Shown piece by piece: positions 34,497-42,962 of a stretch of 42,985 bases of DNA; within the stretch, counting starts at the first letter, position 1; each line of letters begins with the position of its first letter. A program made the position numbers and the translations under genes. The notes under the pieces are model-generated. The model was not told the DNA's origin. It ran no database searches and worked only from the letters and a program-made list of their open reading frames with translations. The stretch is from Chloroflexota bacterium (lineage in GTDB: Bacteria; Chloroflexota; Anaerolineae; Aggregatilineales; Phototrophicaceae): NCBI GenBank assembly GCA_011523515.1, contig WTGO01000042.1:1-42985 (forward strand), given 5' to 3'.

Positions 34497-35708
34497 ATGA
34501 CCAAACACTACGACGTCATTGTCATCGGCCTGGGCGGGATGGGCAGCGCGGCGTTGTATCATTTGGCCAAGCGCGGAATAAATGCCCTGGGCATCGAGCG
34601 GTTTGAGATTCCGCACAACATGGGATCGTCGCACGGCTTGACGCGCATCATCCGGCTGGCCTATTACGAAGACTTGTCCTACGTGCCGCTGCTGCGCCGG
34701 TCGTACGAGCTGTGGGCGGAGCTGGAGCGCGAGTTCGGCGAGCAGCTCTTCTATCAGACCGGCAGCATTGATATGGGGCCGGAAGACAGCGAGGTCTTCA
34801 GCGGCAGCCTGCGCAGCTGCCTGGAAAACGACTTCGAGCACGAGGTGCTGGACAGCCGTCAGCTGAGGGCGCGCTTCCCCGGTTATCGCATGCCGGCGGA
34901 GACGATGGCTGTTTTTCAGCCGCAGGGCGGCCTGCTGGCGCCGGAGCGCTGCATCAGCGCGCACGCGCAATTGGCGCAGCATCATGACGCCGAGATTCGC
35001 ACCGGCGAGCGCGTGCTGGGCTGGGGGATACTGTCTGACGAGCGCGTGGCAGTGCGGACGGATGCCGGTCGCTATCTCACCGAGAAGCTGGTGATCTGCG
35101 GCGGGGCCTGGGCCTGCAAGCTGGCGCCGGCGCTGGCGAGCACAGCTATACCCGAGCGTCAGGCGCTGATCTGGCTGGCGCCGAAGCAGCCAGCCTGGTT
35201 CAGCCCCGAGCGCTTTCCTGTGTGGAACGGGCAGGTGGAAGAAGGCCGCTATTACGGCTTGCCGGAATTCAACCCAACTGGGAATACGCCGGGCATGAAG
35301 CTGGGGCGGTATCATCACCGGGGGGAGACTTGCGATCCCGATAAGGTGGACCGGGCGCTGTACGAAGAAGACGAGACGCTGCTGCGGGGCTTCGCCGAGC
35401 GCTACTTTCCCGATGGCGCGGGGGAGACGCTGGACATGGTCGTCTGCATGTTCACCAATACGCCGGATGAGCACTTTGTGCTGGATACCTTGCCGGACGC
35501 GCCGCAGGTCTCGGTGGCAGCAGGTTTCAGCGGGCATGGCTTCAAGATGGCCAGCGTCGTGGGCGAGGTCATGGCGGATCTGGCGCAGCGAGGCGAGACG
35601 CGGCATGATATCGCGCTGCATCGGCTGGCGCGCCTGGAAAAGTCTACCCCACGCCGACCGCCTGTGTCTACGCGGCGCGCCCCTCCCCGTCTCAACAGAG
35701 AGGGGTGA
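34497..35708 (+). CDS. solA: Monomeric sarcosine oxidase / N-methyl-tryptophan oxidase family
   Basis: 403 residues. FAD-binding motif VIVIGLGGMGSAALYHLAKR at the N-terminus. The covalent-FAD Cys is C317 in VVCMFTNTPDEHFVLD, and VAAGFSGHGFKMASVVGEVM is the conserved C-terminal FAD loop. The enzyme oxidatively demethylates secondary amino acids to amino acid, formaldehyde and hydrogen peroxide. It is longer than relatives because the last 20 or so residues (TPRRPPVSTRRAPPRLNREG) come from an intergenic-type repeat read in frame. It is divergent from the toxin-antitoxin pair and is followed by the racemase relative. Confidence 0.9.
   Translation: MTKHYDVIVIGLGGMGSAALYHLAKRGINALGIERFEIPHNMGSSHGLTRIIRLAYYEDLSYVPLLRRSYELWAELEREFGEQLFYQTGSIDMGPEDSEVFSGSLRSCLENDFEHEVLDSRQLRARFPGYRMPAETMAVFQPQGGLLAPERCISAHAQLAQHHDAEIRTGERVLGWGILSDERVAVRTDAGRYLTEKLVICGGAWACKLAPALASTAIPERQALIWLAPKQPAWFSPERFPVWNGQVEEGRYYGLPEFNPTGNTPGMKLGRYHHRGETCDPDKVDRALYEEDETLLRGFAERYFPDGAGETLDMVVCMFTNTPDEHFVLDTLPDAPQVSVAAGFSGHGFKMASVVGEVMADLAQRGETRHDIALHRLARLEKSTPRRPPVSTRRAPPRLNREG
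35680..35705 (+). repeat. CCCCTC hairpin repeat at the 3' end of the oxidase gene
   Basis: CCCCTC (35680-35685) and GAGGGG (35700-35705) flank CCCGTCTCAACAGA. The string is similar to the terminator stem at 32462-32487. The oxidase stop codon follows directly, so the repeat lies inside the coding sequence. Confidence 0.6.
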
Positions 35709-35799
35709 CTCGTCGGCGCGACTGGCCAGGCTACCAGAGTGTGCGTGATCTACCCTGAAAAACTGTAGTCAAAGAGAAACTCGATGGAACTCGAACAGA

Positions 35800-36495
35800 A
35801 TGAAGACAATCGGGCTGATCGGCGGGCTCAGCTGGGAATCAAGCGCTGAGTATTACCGCATCATCAACCAAGAAGCGCAGCGGCGACTGGGCGGTTTGCA
35901 TTCGGCCGAGTGTTTGATGTATTCCTTTGACTTCGGCGAGATCGAAGCTTTACAAGCGGCGGGCGACTGGGCAGCGGCGACAGCCCGGATGATAGACGCT
36001 GCCGAACGGCTGGCCCGAGGCGGCGCCGGCTGCATCGTCATCTGCAGCAATACCATGCACCGCATGGCGCTTGAAATTGAAGCGGTGGTGGACTTGCCGC
36101 TGATCCACATCGCCGATGCCACGGCACGACCGATCGTCGACGCGGGCTACCGGCGAGTCGGGCTGCTGGGCACGGCCTTTACGATGGAGCAGGACTTCTA
36201 CAAGGGGCGCATGGTCGAGCGCTTCGGCCTGGATGTGATTATTCCCGAAGCGGCCGGGCGCGATCTGGTGCATCGCATCATCTACGACGAACTGGTTCGC
36301 GGCGAAATACGCGCCGACTCGCGGCGGGTATACCAGGCGGTGATTGACGAGCTGAAATCGGCGGGCGCGCACGCGGTAATCCTGGGCTGCACGGAGATCA
36401 GCTTGCTGATCAAGCCGGAGGACAGCTCGCTGCCGAGCTTTGATACGACGGCGCTGCATGCGCTGGCTGCGGTGGAGTGGGCGCTGGCGGATTAG
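35800..36495 (+). CDS. Aspartate/glutamate racemase family protein
   Basis: 231 residues. Starts MKTIGLIGGLSWESSAEYYR, the typical aspartate-racemase opening. The two catalytic cysteines are present: C82 in VICSNTMHRM and C197 in VILGCTEISLLIKPED. These enzymes interconvert L- and D-amino acids without a cofactor through two Cys acid/base residues. It follows the N-methyl-amino-acid oxidase on the same strand (91 bp gap), so a role in amino-acid catabolism is plausible. No good ribosome-binding site is seen before the ATG. Confidence 0.9.
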   Translation: MKTIGLIGGLSWESSAEYYRIINQEAQRRLGGLHSAECLMYSFDFGEIEALQAAGDWAAATARMIDAAERLARGGAGCIVICSNTMHRMALEIEAVVDLPLIHIADATARPIVDAGYRRVGLLGTAFTMEQDFYKGRMVERFGLDVIIPEAAGRDLVHRIIYDELVRGEIRADSRRVYQAVIDELKSAGAHAVILGCTEISLLIKPEDSSLPSFDTTALHALAAVEWALAD

Positions 36496-36527
36496 GCAGT
36501 TCTCTCGCCGAATTTGAGACAGCGAAA

Positions 36528-36572
36528 TTCACCACAGAGACGCAGAAGTAATTCCAAGACAATAATGAGAAT
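36528..36572 (+). repeat. CACAGAG-family repeat with extended 3' part
   Basis: ATTCACCACAGAGACGCAGA, then AGTAATTCCAAGACAATAAT and GAGAAT. The 3' half is also found at 42925-42962 (AGTAGTTCCAACAAAGTAAT, then GAGAAT), so the repeat unit is longer than its CACAGAG core. Confidence 0.65.
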
Positions 36573-36613
36573 GAATGCCGTTTCAACGCAATCTCCAAAA
36601 TCATCGAATGGTT

Positions 36614-36638
36614 GTAGGGGCGAGCCGGTGGCTCGCCC
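36614..36638 (+). repeat. GTAGGGGC-family hairpin repeat, copy 4
   Basis: GTAGGGGCGAGCC, GGT, GGCTCGCCC: a perfect 9-bp stem (36618-36626 with 36630-36638). Confidence 0.8.
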
Positions 36639-36825
36639 GCGCTCGCCAACGACTTCAAGTCACTTTTCGTATGCCTAACTTGAAACTGCTGAGGGCACAG
36701 AGAAGCGCCCTAGGCCGGATTTGATAATTTCTGTGCTACATGTTAGCTTATGCCTCAAATCCTATCGGGGACCGAGCATTTGCCGGATGTTGATGAATTG
36801 ATCGATGAGGGGTACGGGTGAAGTG

Positions 36826-37944
36826 ATGGTCGAAAAACAAAAGCAAAGCAAAGATGTCCAGATTTCGACTTCGAACGTCGATGACGAGAAGTCGCGGATC
36901 ACTTTACCGAAACTGGTTGATATTCAATTCATGGATGAGGCGGACAGCGAGCTGACGCAACCGATGGACGGTTACAATCCGCGTTACAAGAACATCGTTG
37001 ATTATATCATTGGCGTCACGCATGAGATTTGGGAAGAGCATGGCATCGGCAAACTCTACGACTATTACGCCAATACCATCAGAATGCATACCGCCAGCGG
37101 ATTGAAATTCGGGCGTGAGGCGGTCATCGCGGCGACCATTGAGTCGCAGGCGTCCTTCCCGGATCGGCGGCTGTTCGGCGAAGAAGTAATCTGGACCGGC
37201 AACAATGTCGATGGCTTTTATACATCACATCGGCTGCGCCACGAGGGCACCAATCGCGGCTGGACGCCCTACGGGCCGCCAACTGGCAAACGCGTCAGTT
37301 ATCGCGCCATCGCCGATTGTGTCTGCGTGCGCGATATGATGGTCGAAGAATGGATATCGCGCGATGAGTTGACGCTGATCATGCAATTGGGACTCGATCC
37401 GCTGCAGACCGCCAAAGAGATGGTGGCGAAGGAAAAGGACAGCGACCTTAATTTGAGGATCGCCGGTGATATCGACCACCGGGTCGGGCAGCTGCCGCCG
37501 GATCCCTGGCCTGAGGCGCAATCCGACGTATTCGATCCGGAAGACTTCGTCGGGCGAATGATGCACGAGATTTGGAACTGGAAGCTGCTGAACAAAGCGC
37601 GCGAGTATTATCACGAGAATTTCGTCTTTGACGGGCCGTCCGGGCGCTCATTCAAGGGCATCGGCGAATTTCAATCTTACGCGCTTTCGCTGCTCTCCCC
37701 CTTCCCCGATCTTTCAATTCATCTCGATCACTTCTGTCATGTCGGGGATGAACATGCCGGATACCGGGTGGCGACGCGCTGGTCGATGCGCGGCACGCAC
37801 ACCGGTTATGGCATCTACGGCGAGCCGACGGGCAATCCCGTCCGGCTGATGGGTTTCAGCCATCATGTGATCAAAGACGGCCTCATCGAATTCGAGTCGA
37901 CCGTATTTGACGAATTCGTCTTGCTGAAGCAGATTGTTGCGTGA
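36826..37944 (+). CDS. Two-domain NTF2/SnoaL-like protein (first of three)
   Basis: 372 residues from the ATG at 36826; an ATG at 36805 adds 7. After a polar N-terminus come two SnoaL-like cone folds: about 55-180 (IIGVTHEIWEEHGIGKLYDY, MHTASGLKFGREAVIAATIE) and about 245-370 (MMHEIWNWKLLNKAREYYHE, SGRSFKGIGEFQSYALSLLS). SnoaL-like proteins are small cyclases, isomerases or hydratases, usually of one domain. Its stop overlaps the GTG start of the next gene (GTGA at 37941), so translation is coupled. The substrate is unknown. Confidence 0.8.
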   Translation: MVEKQKQSKDVQISTSNVDDEKSRITLPKLVDIQFMDEADSELTQPMDGYNPRYKNIVDYIIGVTHEIWEEHGIGKLYDYYANTIRMHTASGLKFGREAVIAATIESQASFPDRRLFGEEVIWTGNNVDGFYTSHRLRHEGTNRGWTPYGPPTGKRVSYRAIADCVCVRDMMVEEWISRDELTLIMQLGLDPLQTAKEMVAKEKDSDLNLRIAGDIDHRVGQLPPDPWPEAQSDVFDPEDFVGRMMHEIWNWKLLNKAREYYHENFVFDGPSGRSFKGIGEFQSYALSLLSPFPDLSIHLDHFCHVGDEHAGYRVATRWSMRGTHTGYGIYGEPTGNPVRLMGFSHHVIKDGLIEFESTVFDEFVLLKQIVA

Positions 37945-39185
37945 GCGATTCAATTTTATGGGCGGACTTGCGCGTTTTCGATGCGACCTCTTACAAATTC
38001 GACGGTATGGCGGGCGATTCACAGAATCCCCCTACATTTTCGACTGGACCGGTGGATGGGTGGCAGATGATGGCGGTTAGCAAGGACAAGTATTTCACCG
38101 CAAGTTTCGAATTCACTCCGATTGACCAAGCGCAAAATATCGCCAACAAACGGCGGGTGATGGTGATCATGCGAGCGCTGGCCGAGGCGCAGGTCGAGCG
38201 CTTGCCAGAGATCGCGCGCAACGGCCTGGCCGCTGATATCACTCTGCATGTGACCCACCCCATCAACGAGCTGCGCGGGATCAAGGCCGGGCTGGAGCAG
38301 TTGTGGCTGCCCCTGCGGCGGGCGCTGCCGGATATGGAGCGCCGCGAGCATTTCGTGGCCGGCGGGCGTTATCGCGATACCGACTGGGTCGCCTGCATGG
38401 GGCACTATCTGGGCAACTTCGAGCACGACCTGCTGGGCATCCCGGCCACGCGCGGCGCGGTATGCCTGCGCTACTGCGAAGGACATGAACTGCGCGATGG
38501 CAAGATCGTCCAAAGTTATCTCTTTCTCGATTTCCTAGATCTGATGCGCCAGGCCGGCTATTGGCCACTGGCGCCGAGTCTGGGGCGGGAGATGCGCTGG
38601 CTGCCGCCGCGGACGCTGGATGGCGTTATCCTGACGCCGCAGGACGAGGCGCGCTCGCGCTGGACCATCGAGACGATCCTGAAGATGCACGCCGCGCTGG
38701 GCTACTACAGCGGCGAACTGCCGACGCGCGCGGTGCTGGATGAAATGGAGCAGGCGAAGCACTGGCACAAGGACTTCATCTGGTACGGCCCCGCCGGCAT
38801 CGGCACATCTCGTGGGCTGAGGCGCTACGAAGATTATCATCAGATCCCGTTTTTGACGGCTTTTCCCGATCGCGGCGGCTCGGCACAAGGGCACTTCATC
38901 CGCATCGGCGACGGCCACTACGCGGTCACCGGCGGCTGGGGCTACCTGCGGGCGACGCATAGCGGCGGACAGCTCTTCGGCATTCCGGCCACGGGCAAGC
39001 GACTCAAGATGCGTGTGATGGACTTTTATCGCTGCGATGATGAGACGATCGTAGAAAATTGGGTGCCGATTGATGTGCCGCATTTGCTGCTGCAGATGGG
39101 CGTGGATGTCTTCGGGCGCATGCGCCATCAGTACCGGCAGCAGGGGTCGCTCAGCGCGAGCGAATGGCTGGTAAAGCGCAATTAG
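37941..39185 (+). CDS. Two-domain NTF2/SnoaL-like protein (second of three)
   Basis: 414 residues, GTG start inside the previous gene's stop. Two cone folds: about 75-205 (IKAGLEQLWLPLRRALPDME, WVACMGHYLGNFEHDLLGIP) and about 250-395 (HKDFIWYGPAGIGTSRGLRR, HQIPFLTAFPDRGG, ENWVPIDVPHLLLQMGVDVF). The second domain is clearly related to that of the next gene. The first 70 residues have no counterpart in its relatives and may be a binding extension. There is no signal peptide. It is probably an enzyme or binding protein for a small cyclic compound; this is inference. Confidence 0.8.
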   Translation: MSDSILWADLRVFDATSYKFDGMAGDSQNPPTFSTGPVDGWQMMAVSKDKYFTASFEFTPIDQAQNIANKRRVMVIMRALAEAQVERLPEIARNGLAADITLHVTHPINELRGIKAGLEQLWLPLRRALPDMERREHFVAGGRYRDTDWVACMGHYLGNFEHDLLGIPATRGAVCLRYCEGHELRDGKIVQSYLFLDFLDLMRQAGYWPLAPSLGREMRWLPPRTLDGVILTPQDEARSRWTIETILKMHAALGYYSGELPTRAVLDEMEQAKHWHKDFIWYGPAGIGTSRGLRRYEDYHQIPFLTAFPDRGGSAQGHFIRIGDGHYAVTGGWGYLRATHSGGQLFGIPATGKRLKMRVMDFYRCDDETIVENWVPIDVPHLLLQMGVDVFGRMRHQYRQQGSLSASEWLVKRN

Positions 39186-39221
39186 CCACAACGGCGCAGA
39201 ATCGCAGAGAGATGGACGAGC

Positions 39222-40244
39222 ATGGCAGAGTCAATCCACAACCAGAACAAAGCGCGCTTGGGGGTATTTCGCGCGGCGCTCTATGACTGTGACGCGGGCC
39301 GGCTGCGCGGGCAGTTGGGCGAGATTTTCGCGCCGGACTGCCTGGTGCAATTGGCGCATCCGCTGGAGACGCTGGACGGCGTCGCCGGCCTGTACGAGCA
39401 GGGCTACGCGCCTCTGCTGCAGGCCGTGCCGGATCTGGAGCGGCGCGATTTCATCGTCATGGCGGGCGAAGCGCTGGGGGCCAATTGGGTGGGTTGCTGC
39501 GGGCACTACCTGGGCGTCTTCGAGCAGCCCTGGCTGGATATCCCGCCGACGCAGCACATGCTGGCGATGCGCTATCACGAGTTTTTCCGCTTCGAAGATG
39601 AGCAGGTCGTCGAGATGCAGGCGCTCTGGGATATCCCGCAGGTGATGATGCAGGCCGGCGCCTGGCCCATGTCGCCCAGTCTAGCGGTCGAATGGGTCGT
39701 GCCAGGACCGGCCACAAACGACGGCATAATCACAGACGCCTATGATGAGGAGCGGTCCCGCGAAAGCCTGCAGTGGGTGACAGACATGCTCAACGCCATG
39801 GGGCGATCGCTCGATGGCATCGAGGCGATGCAGCTGGAACGCTATTGGCATCCCAAATTCAATTGGTACGGGCCGGCGGGCATCGGCTCCATGCGCCGCA
39901 TATCCGGTTTCCGCAATTGGCATCAGATTCCCTTTTTGAAAGCCATGCCCGACCGCGGCGTCTTCATGGACAAGGGCATCATGTTCGGCGATGCCGATTA
40001 CGTGGCCTTCACCGCCTGGCCGGGAATGCGCATGACAGTCAGCGGCGATGGCTGGCTGGGCATCGCGCCGGCGAATCGCGAGATTACCATGCGCAGCCTG
40101 GATTTCTGGCGGCGCGAGAAGGGCGTGATCCGCGAGAACTGGGTGCTGGTTGATCTGCTGCACGTGTATGAGCAGCTGGGCGTGGATGTCTTCGAGCGCA
40201 TGCGTGAGCTGACCGTGGCGCAGCACGGGCGGATGCAAGCATAG
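39222..40244 (+). CDS. Two-domain NTF2/SnoaL-like protein (third of three)
   Basis: 340 residues. Domain one, about 10-145 (VAGLYEQGYAPLLQAVPDLE, WVGCCGHYLGVFEQPWLDIP); domain two, about 190-330 (HPKFNWYGPAGIGSMRRISG, HQIPFLKAMPDRGV, ENWVLVDLLHVYEQLGVDVF). It shares WYGPAGIG, HQIPFL-x-A-x-PDRG and ENWV-x-x-D-x-x-H with the second gene, so the two are direct paralogues. It starts 36 bp after its neighbour, the gap containing a degenerate CACAGAG-like string. It is the last gene of the cluster before two facing hairpin repeats. Confidence 0.8.
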   Translation: MAESIHNQNKARLGVFRAALYDCDAGRLRGQLGEIFAPDCLVQLAHPLETLDGVAGLYEQGYAPLLQAVPDLERRDFIVMAGEALGANWVGCCGHYLGVFEQPWLDIPPTQHMLAMRYHEFFRFEDEQVVEMQALWDIPQVMMQAGAWPMSPSLAVEWVVPGPATNDGIITDAYDEERSRESLQWVTDMLNAMGRSLDGIEAMQLERYWHPKFNWYGPAGIGSMRRISGFRNWHQIPFLKAMPDRGVFMDKGIMFGDADYVAFTAWPGMRMTVSGDGWLGIAPANREITMRSLDFWRREKGVIRENWVLVDLLHVYEQLGVDVFERMRELTVAQHGRMQA

Positions 40245-40261
40245 CACATTCGTCACAGTTG

Positions 40262-40283
40262 ATTCACCACGGAGACGCAGAGA
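40262..40283 (+). repeat. CACAGAG-family repeat
   Basis: ATTCACCACGGAGACGCAGA, then GA, directly before the paired GTAGGGGC hairpins. Confidence 0.6.
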
Positions 40284-40291
40284 TATACATG

Positions 40292-40363
40292 GTAGGGGCA
40301 AGCCTTGGCTCGCCCGAAATTATCGCGATGTATGCAACGGGCGACCTGATAGGTTGCCCCTAC
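40292..40363. repeat. Facing pair of GTAGGGGC-family hairpins, copies 5 and 6
   Basis: Forward copy GTAGGGGCAAGCC, TT, GGCTCGCCC (40292-40315) and reverse copy GGGCGACCT, GAT, AGGTTGCCC, CTAC (40339-40363), 23 bp apart. The outer ends GTAGGGGCAA and TTGCCCCTAC are perfect inverted repeats. It lies between convergent genes, where it could terminate transcription from both sides. Confidence 0.75.
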
Positions 40364-40383
40364 ATTTTGTCCGGCGAGCGGGG

Positions 40384-40932
40384 CTATTGCGGTTGCGCGG
40401 CTGGGGGGATGTCGGCGATAAGGGGATTATTCAGGTCGCGCTGCGATAGGGCGGGATTGGCCAGCCCCCAGTCGATATTGGCCTGCGGGTCGTTCCAGGC
40501 GATGCCATATTCGTCCGCGCCGCCGTCATAGTAATTGTTGACGATGTAGATCAGCGTGCAGTCGGTCAGCGCCGCGAAGCCGTGCGCCACGCCTTCGGGG
40601 ATGAGTAGCCCCAGCAGATTGTCGCCGCCCATGTCGACGGTAGCGGACGCCAGGTAGGTGGGCGAGGAGCGGCGCAAGTCGACCAAGCCGACGCGGATGC
40701 GGCCGCTGAGGGCGCACCAGTAATCCACCTGCTTGAAATGATAATGCAGGCCGCGCAAGACGCCGGCGCTGCTGTCGCTGCGGTTGCTCTGCAGGCGCTG
40801 CCAGTTGGCTTGGGGGAACCACTCGGCGCGGAATGTCTCCATGAAGCGGCCGCGCTCGTCGCCGAAGGGCTCAAGCGGTACGGTCATGACGCCATGGATG
40901 AGGTCGAAGGGCTGGGCTGGTGAGGATGTCAT
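40384..40932 (-). CDS. rfbC: dTDP-4-dehydrorhamnose 3,5-epimerase (RmlC/RfbC) family
   Basis: 182 residues. GAGGG lies 9 nt before the ATG. The cupin core has VLRGLHYHF with the catalytic His63, IPEGVAHGFAALTD, and YYDGGADEYGIAWNDP with the active-site Tyr region, as in RmlC. The usual Gln-x-Lys-Leu part after the His is replaced by KQVDYWCALSGRIR. The enzyme epimerises C3 and C5 of the dTDP-keto-sugar on the way to dTDP-rhamnose. No other rhamnose genes are adjacent, so a related sugar-epimerase role is possible. It lies 51 bp after the S9 peptidase gene on the same strand. Confidence 0.85.
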   Translation of the reverse strand: MTSSPAQPFDLIHGVMTVPLEPFGDERGRFMETFRAEWFPQANWQRLQSNRSDSSAGVLRGLHYHFKQVDYWCALSGRIRVGLVDLRRSSPTYLASATVDMGGDNLLGLLIPEGVAHGFAALTDCTLIYIVNNYYDGGADEYGIAWNDPQANIDWGLANPALSQRDLNNPLIADIPPAAQPQ

Positions 40933-40983
40933 CTGTCATTTCCCTCATTTGGCACGGAGGTAGCGAAACAACCTTGTACGAGG

Positions 40984-42801
40984 TCAAAGGCCCAGGGTCT
41001 TGTATGCGAAGCGCAGCATCAGCTCTTGATGTTTGATCTGCTCGGCAATCTCAAGCGAGCCGTGGCCGGCGTCGAACCAGTAGATCTCGATCGACTTGCC
41101 CAGGTCTTTGAGCTTCCGCTCATAGACGCGCATCTGGCGGGCCGGGCAGCGGGTGTCGTTCTCGCCTTGCAGCACCAGGATGGGCGCCTGGATGTCCGCC
41201 GCGTAAGTAATGGGCGAGGCTGCCCGGTGGGCATCGGGTTTTTCGTCGGGTGCGCCGCCGAACATGCTGCGCTGATAGCCGCGCAGGGTGCCAGCCTGGT
41301 CTTCATACATCAGCGTCCAGTCGGCGATAGCCACGATGGCCATGCCGCCGGCGAAGAGTTCCGGCCGCCGCCCCAGTGATTGCAGGGTCAGGTAGCCGCC
41401 GTAGGATGTGCCGGTCTTGAGCAGCGCGCCGGGCTGGGCGATGCCATTCGTAAGCAGCCAGTCAACGCCGGCCGCGACATCATCCACCTCCAAATCGCCC
41501 AGATTGCCATCGATCGCGTGCTGGAATTCATAACCGAAGGTAGTTGAGCCCCGATAATTAAGGCTGAAGAAAGCAAAGCCGTGATCAAGCCAGGCTTGGG
41601 CGTCGGGCCGCCAGGCGTTGGTCTGCACGGCCGTGGGCCCGCCATGCGTATGCACGATGGTGGGAAAGGGACCGTCGCCGGGCGGCGTGGCCAGCCAGGC
41701 CTGGACTTCCGCGCCGCCGCTGGAGCTGTAGGTGATGGAGCGCCAGGGGATACCGGCCGGTACATCCAGACCGAGGTCAATGACATTGCGCCGGAAAGCG
41801 CCGCTCTCAGCGTCGATTTCCAGCAGACGCGTCGGCGCGGTCGAGTCGGTAATGTGTAGCTGCAGGGCGCCGTCTTCGGTGAAGCCACTGCCGGGGCTGA
41901 GTACTCCAGGCGGCGTCTCAAGTAGGCGGACGCGCCCCTCGCCGATGTCGTAGACATAAAGAGCATGCAGCGCCTGATGGACCTCGTGCAGCAGCAGCAG
42001 CCGCGCATCCGGCGACCAGTGCCAGACTTTGACATCGCCCTGGAATTGCTCGCAGGTGATATCCTGGCGCTCGCCGCTGAGTGGATGCCAGATAAACGGA
42101 CGGTGGTAGCCGCCAGCGCTGGATGAGCCGGCGCAGCGCAGATCCCCGGCAACGGGCGAAAAATCGCCGATGTCAGTTCCGCTGCCAGCGCCATCCCAGA
42201 GTTCGGCAATCAGCGTGCCGCTATTGACATCGTAGGCTTCAAGGGCATATTCGGCCACGCCGGTTTTCTCGGTCGAGGCGATGACAGCGATCTCGGCCGC
42301 CTGCGACAAGTAGGGGCCGAAGGAGAGCGCCCCTTTGGTATGGGCAAAACGCGGCTGATCCATCTGCCCGGCAGCGTAAACATAAGCGTGGAAGCCGGTA
42401 TCGTCGACTGCCATGAAGCCGAGCGCGTTGCCGGAGTGGCTTTCGCTGATGCTGTGGGAGGCGTAGTCGGGCAATTCGGGGGTGAGGTCCTGCGCCGCGC
42501 CGCCGCTGAATTGCAGGCTGACATAATGTCCGATCTCATCGCCGCCTCGGTCGCGCAGGCAGTAGACGCGCTCGCCGTCGGCGGAGATGGCGCCATGGGC
42601 GACGCCGGCCGCCTCGTCGGTAAGCTGGCGCAGGTCGTCGGTCGCGGTGTCCCAGGCGTAAAGCTGGTAGACGCCGTCTTTATTGCTGGCGACCAGGCCG
42701 CGCTGGCGATTAAGCGAGGCGCGGCGCGACCAGGCGAGCGCCGGCGCGCGGTAGCGCTTTTTCCAGGGCGCGTCTGCGCTGAGGTCGAGTGGATTGAGCA
42801 C
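40984..42801 (-). CDS. S9-family prolyl oligopeptidase-like peptidase
   Basis: 605 residues, GTG start at 42801 with AAAGG 8 nt upstream. The N-terminal 320 residues form propeller-like blades (YQLYAWDTATDDLRQLTDEA, WHWSPDARLLLLHEVHQALH). The C-terminal alpha/beta hydrolase carries the triad S466 in GTSYGGYLT, D549 in GENDTRCP and H580 in DAGHGS; HTHGGPTAV is the oxyanion region. Such enzymes remove acyl-amino acids or dipeptides from short peptides. There is no signal peptide, so it is likely cytoplasmic. It fits a peptide-scavenging lifestyle. Confidence 0.92.
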   Translation of the reverse strand: MLNPLDLSADAPWKKRYRAPALAWSRRASLNRQRGLVASNKDGVYQLYAWDTATDDLRQLTDEAAGVAHGAISADGERVYCLRDRGGDEIGHYVSLQFSGGAAQDLTPELPDYASHSISESHSGNALGFMAVDDTGFHAYVYAAGQMDQPRFAHTKGALSFGPYLSQAAEIAVIASTEKTGVAEYALEAYDVNSGTLIAELWDGAGSGTDIGDFSPVAGDLRCAGSSSAGGYHRPFIWHPLSGERQDITCEQFQGDVKVWHWSPDARLLLLHEVHQALHALYVYDIGEGRVRLLETPPGVLSPGSGFTEDGALQLHITDSTAPTRLLEIDAESGAFRRNVIDLGLDVPAGIPWRSITYSSSGGAEVQAWLATPPGDGPFPTIVHTHGGPTAVQTNAWRPDAQAWLDHGFAFFSLNYRGSTTFGYEFQHAIDGNLGDLEVDDVAAGVDWLLTNGIAQPGALLKTGTSYGGYLTLQSLGRRPELFAGGMAIVAIADWTLMYEDQAGTLRGYQRSMFGGAPDEKPDAHRAASPITYAADIQAPILVLQGENDTRCPARQMRVYERKLKDLGKSIEIYWFDAGHGSLEIAEQIKHQELMLRFAYKTLGL

Positions 42802-42924
42802 AGCAACTGCCTTTCGCGTCAGCGGATGCCAAATTTCGGCCGATGATAGCGGCTGTCGCGGCTGGCTTCAATGGCGCCCATCGTGGCGCATGGGTGGCTT
42901 GTTTGCCGAGTTGCTCAAAGGTAA

Positions 42925-42962
42925 ATTCACCACAGAAGTAGTTCCAACAAAGTAATGAGAAT
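42925..42962 (+). repeat. CACAGAG-family repeat near the window end
   Basis: ATTCACCACAGAAGTAGTTC, then CAACAAAGTAATGAGAAT. It shares its 3' half with 36528-36572. The rest of 42802-42985 shows no gene. Confidence 0.6.

Larger units (their letters stand above)
36496..36825. other. Repeat-bearing intergenic region, 330 bp, no gene
   Basis: It holds a CACAGAG-family copy (36528-36572), a GTAGGGGC hairpin (36614-36638) and a partial GGGCACAGAGAAGCGCC (36694-36710). A weak promoter-like pair, TTGATA (36721-36726) with TAGCTT (36744-36749) 17 bp apart, may serve the downstream cluster. No open frame of note was seen. Confidence 0.6.
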
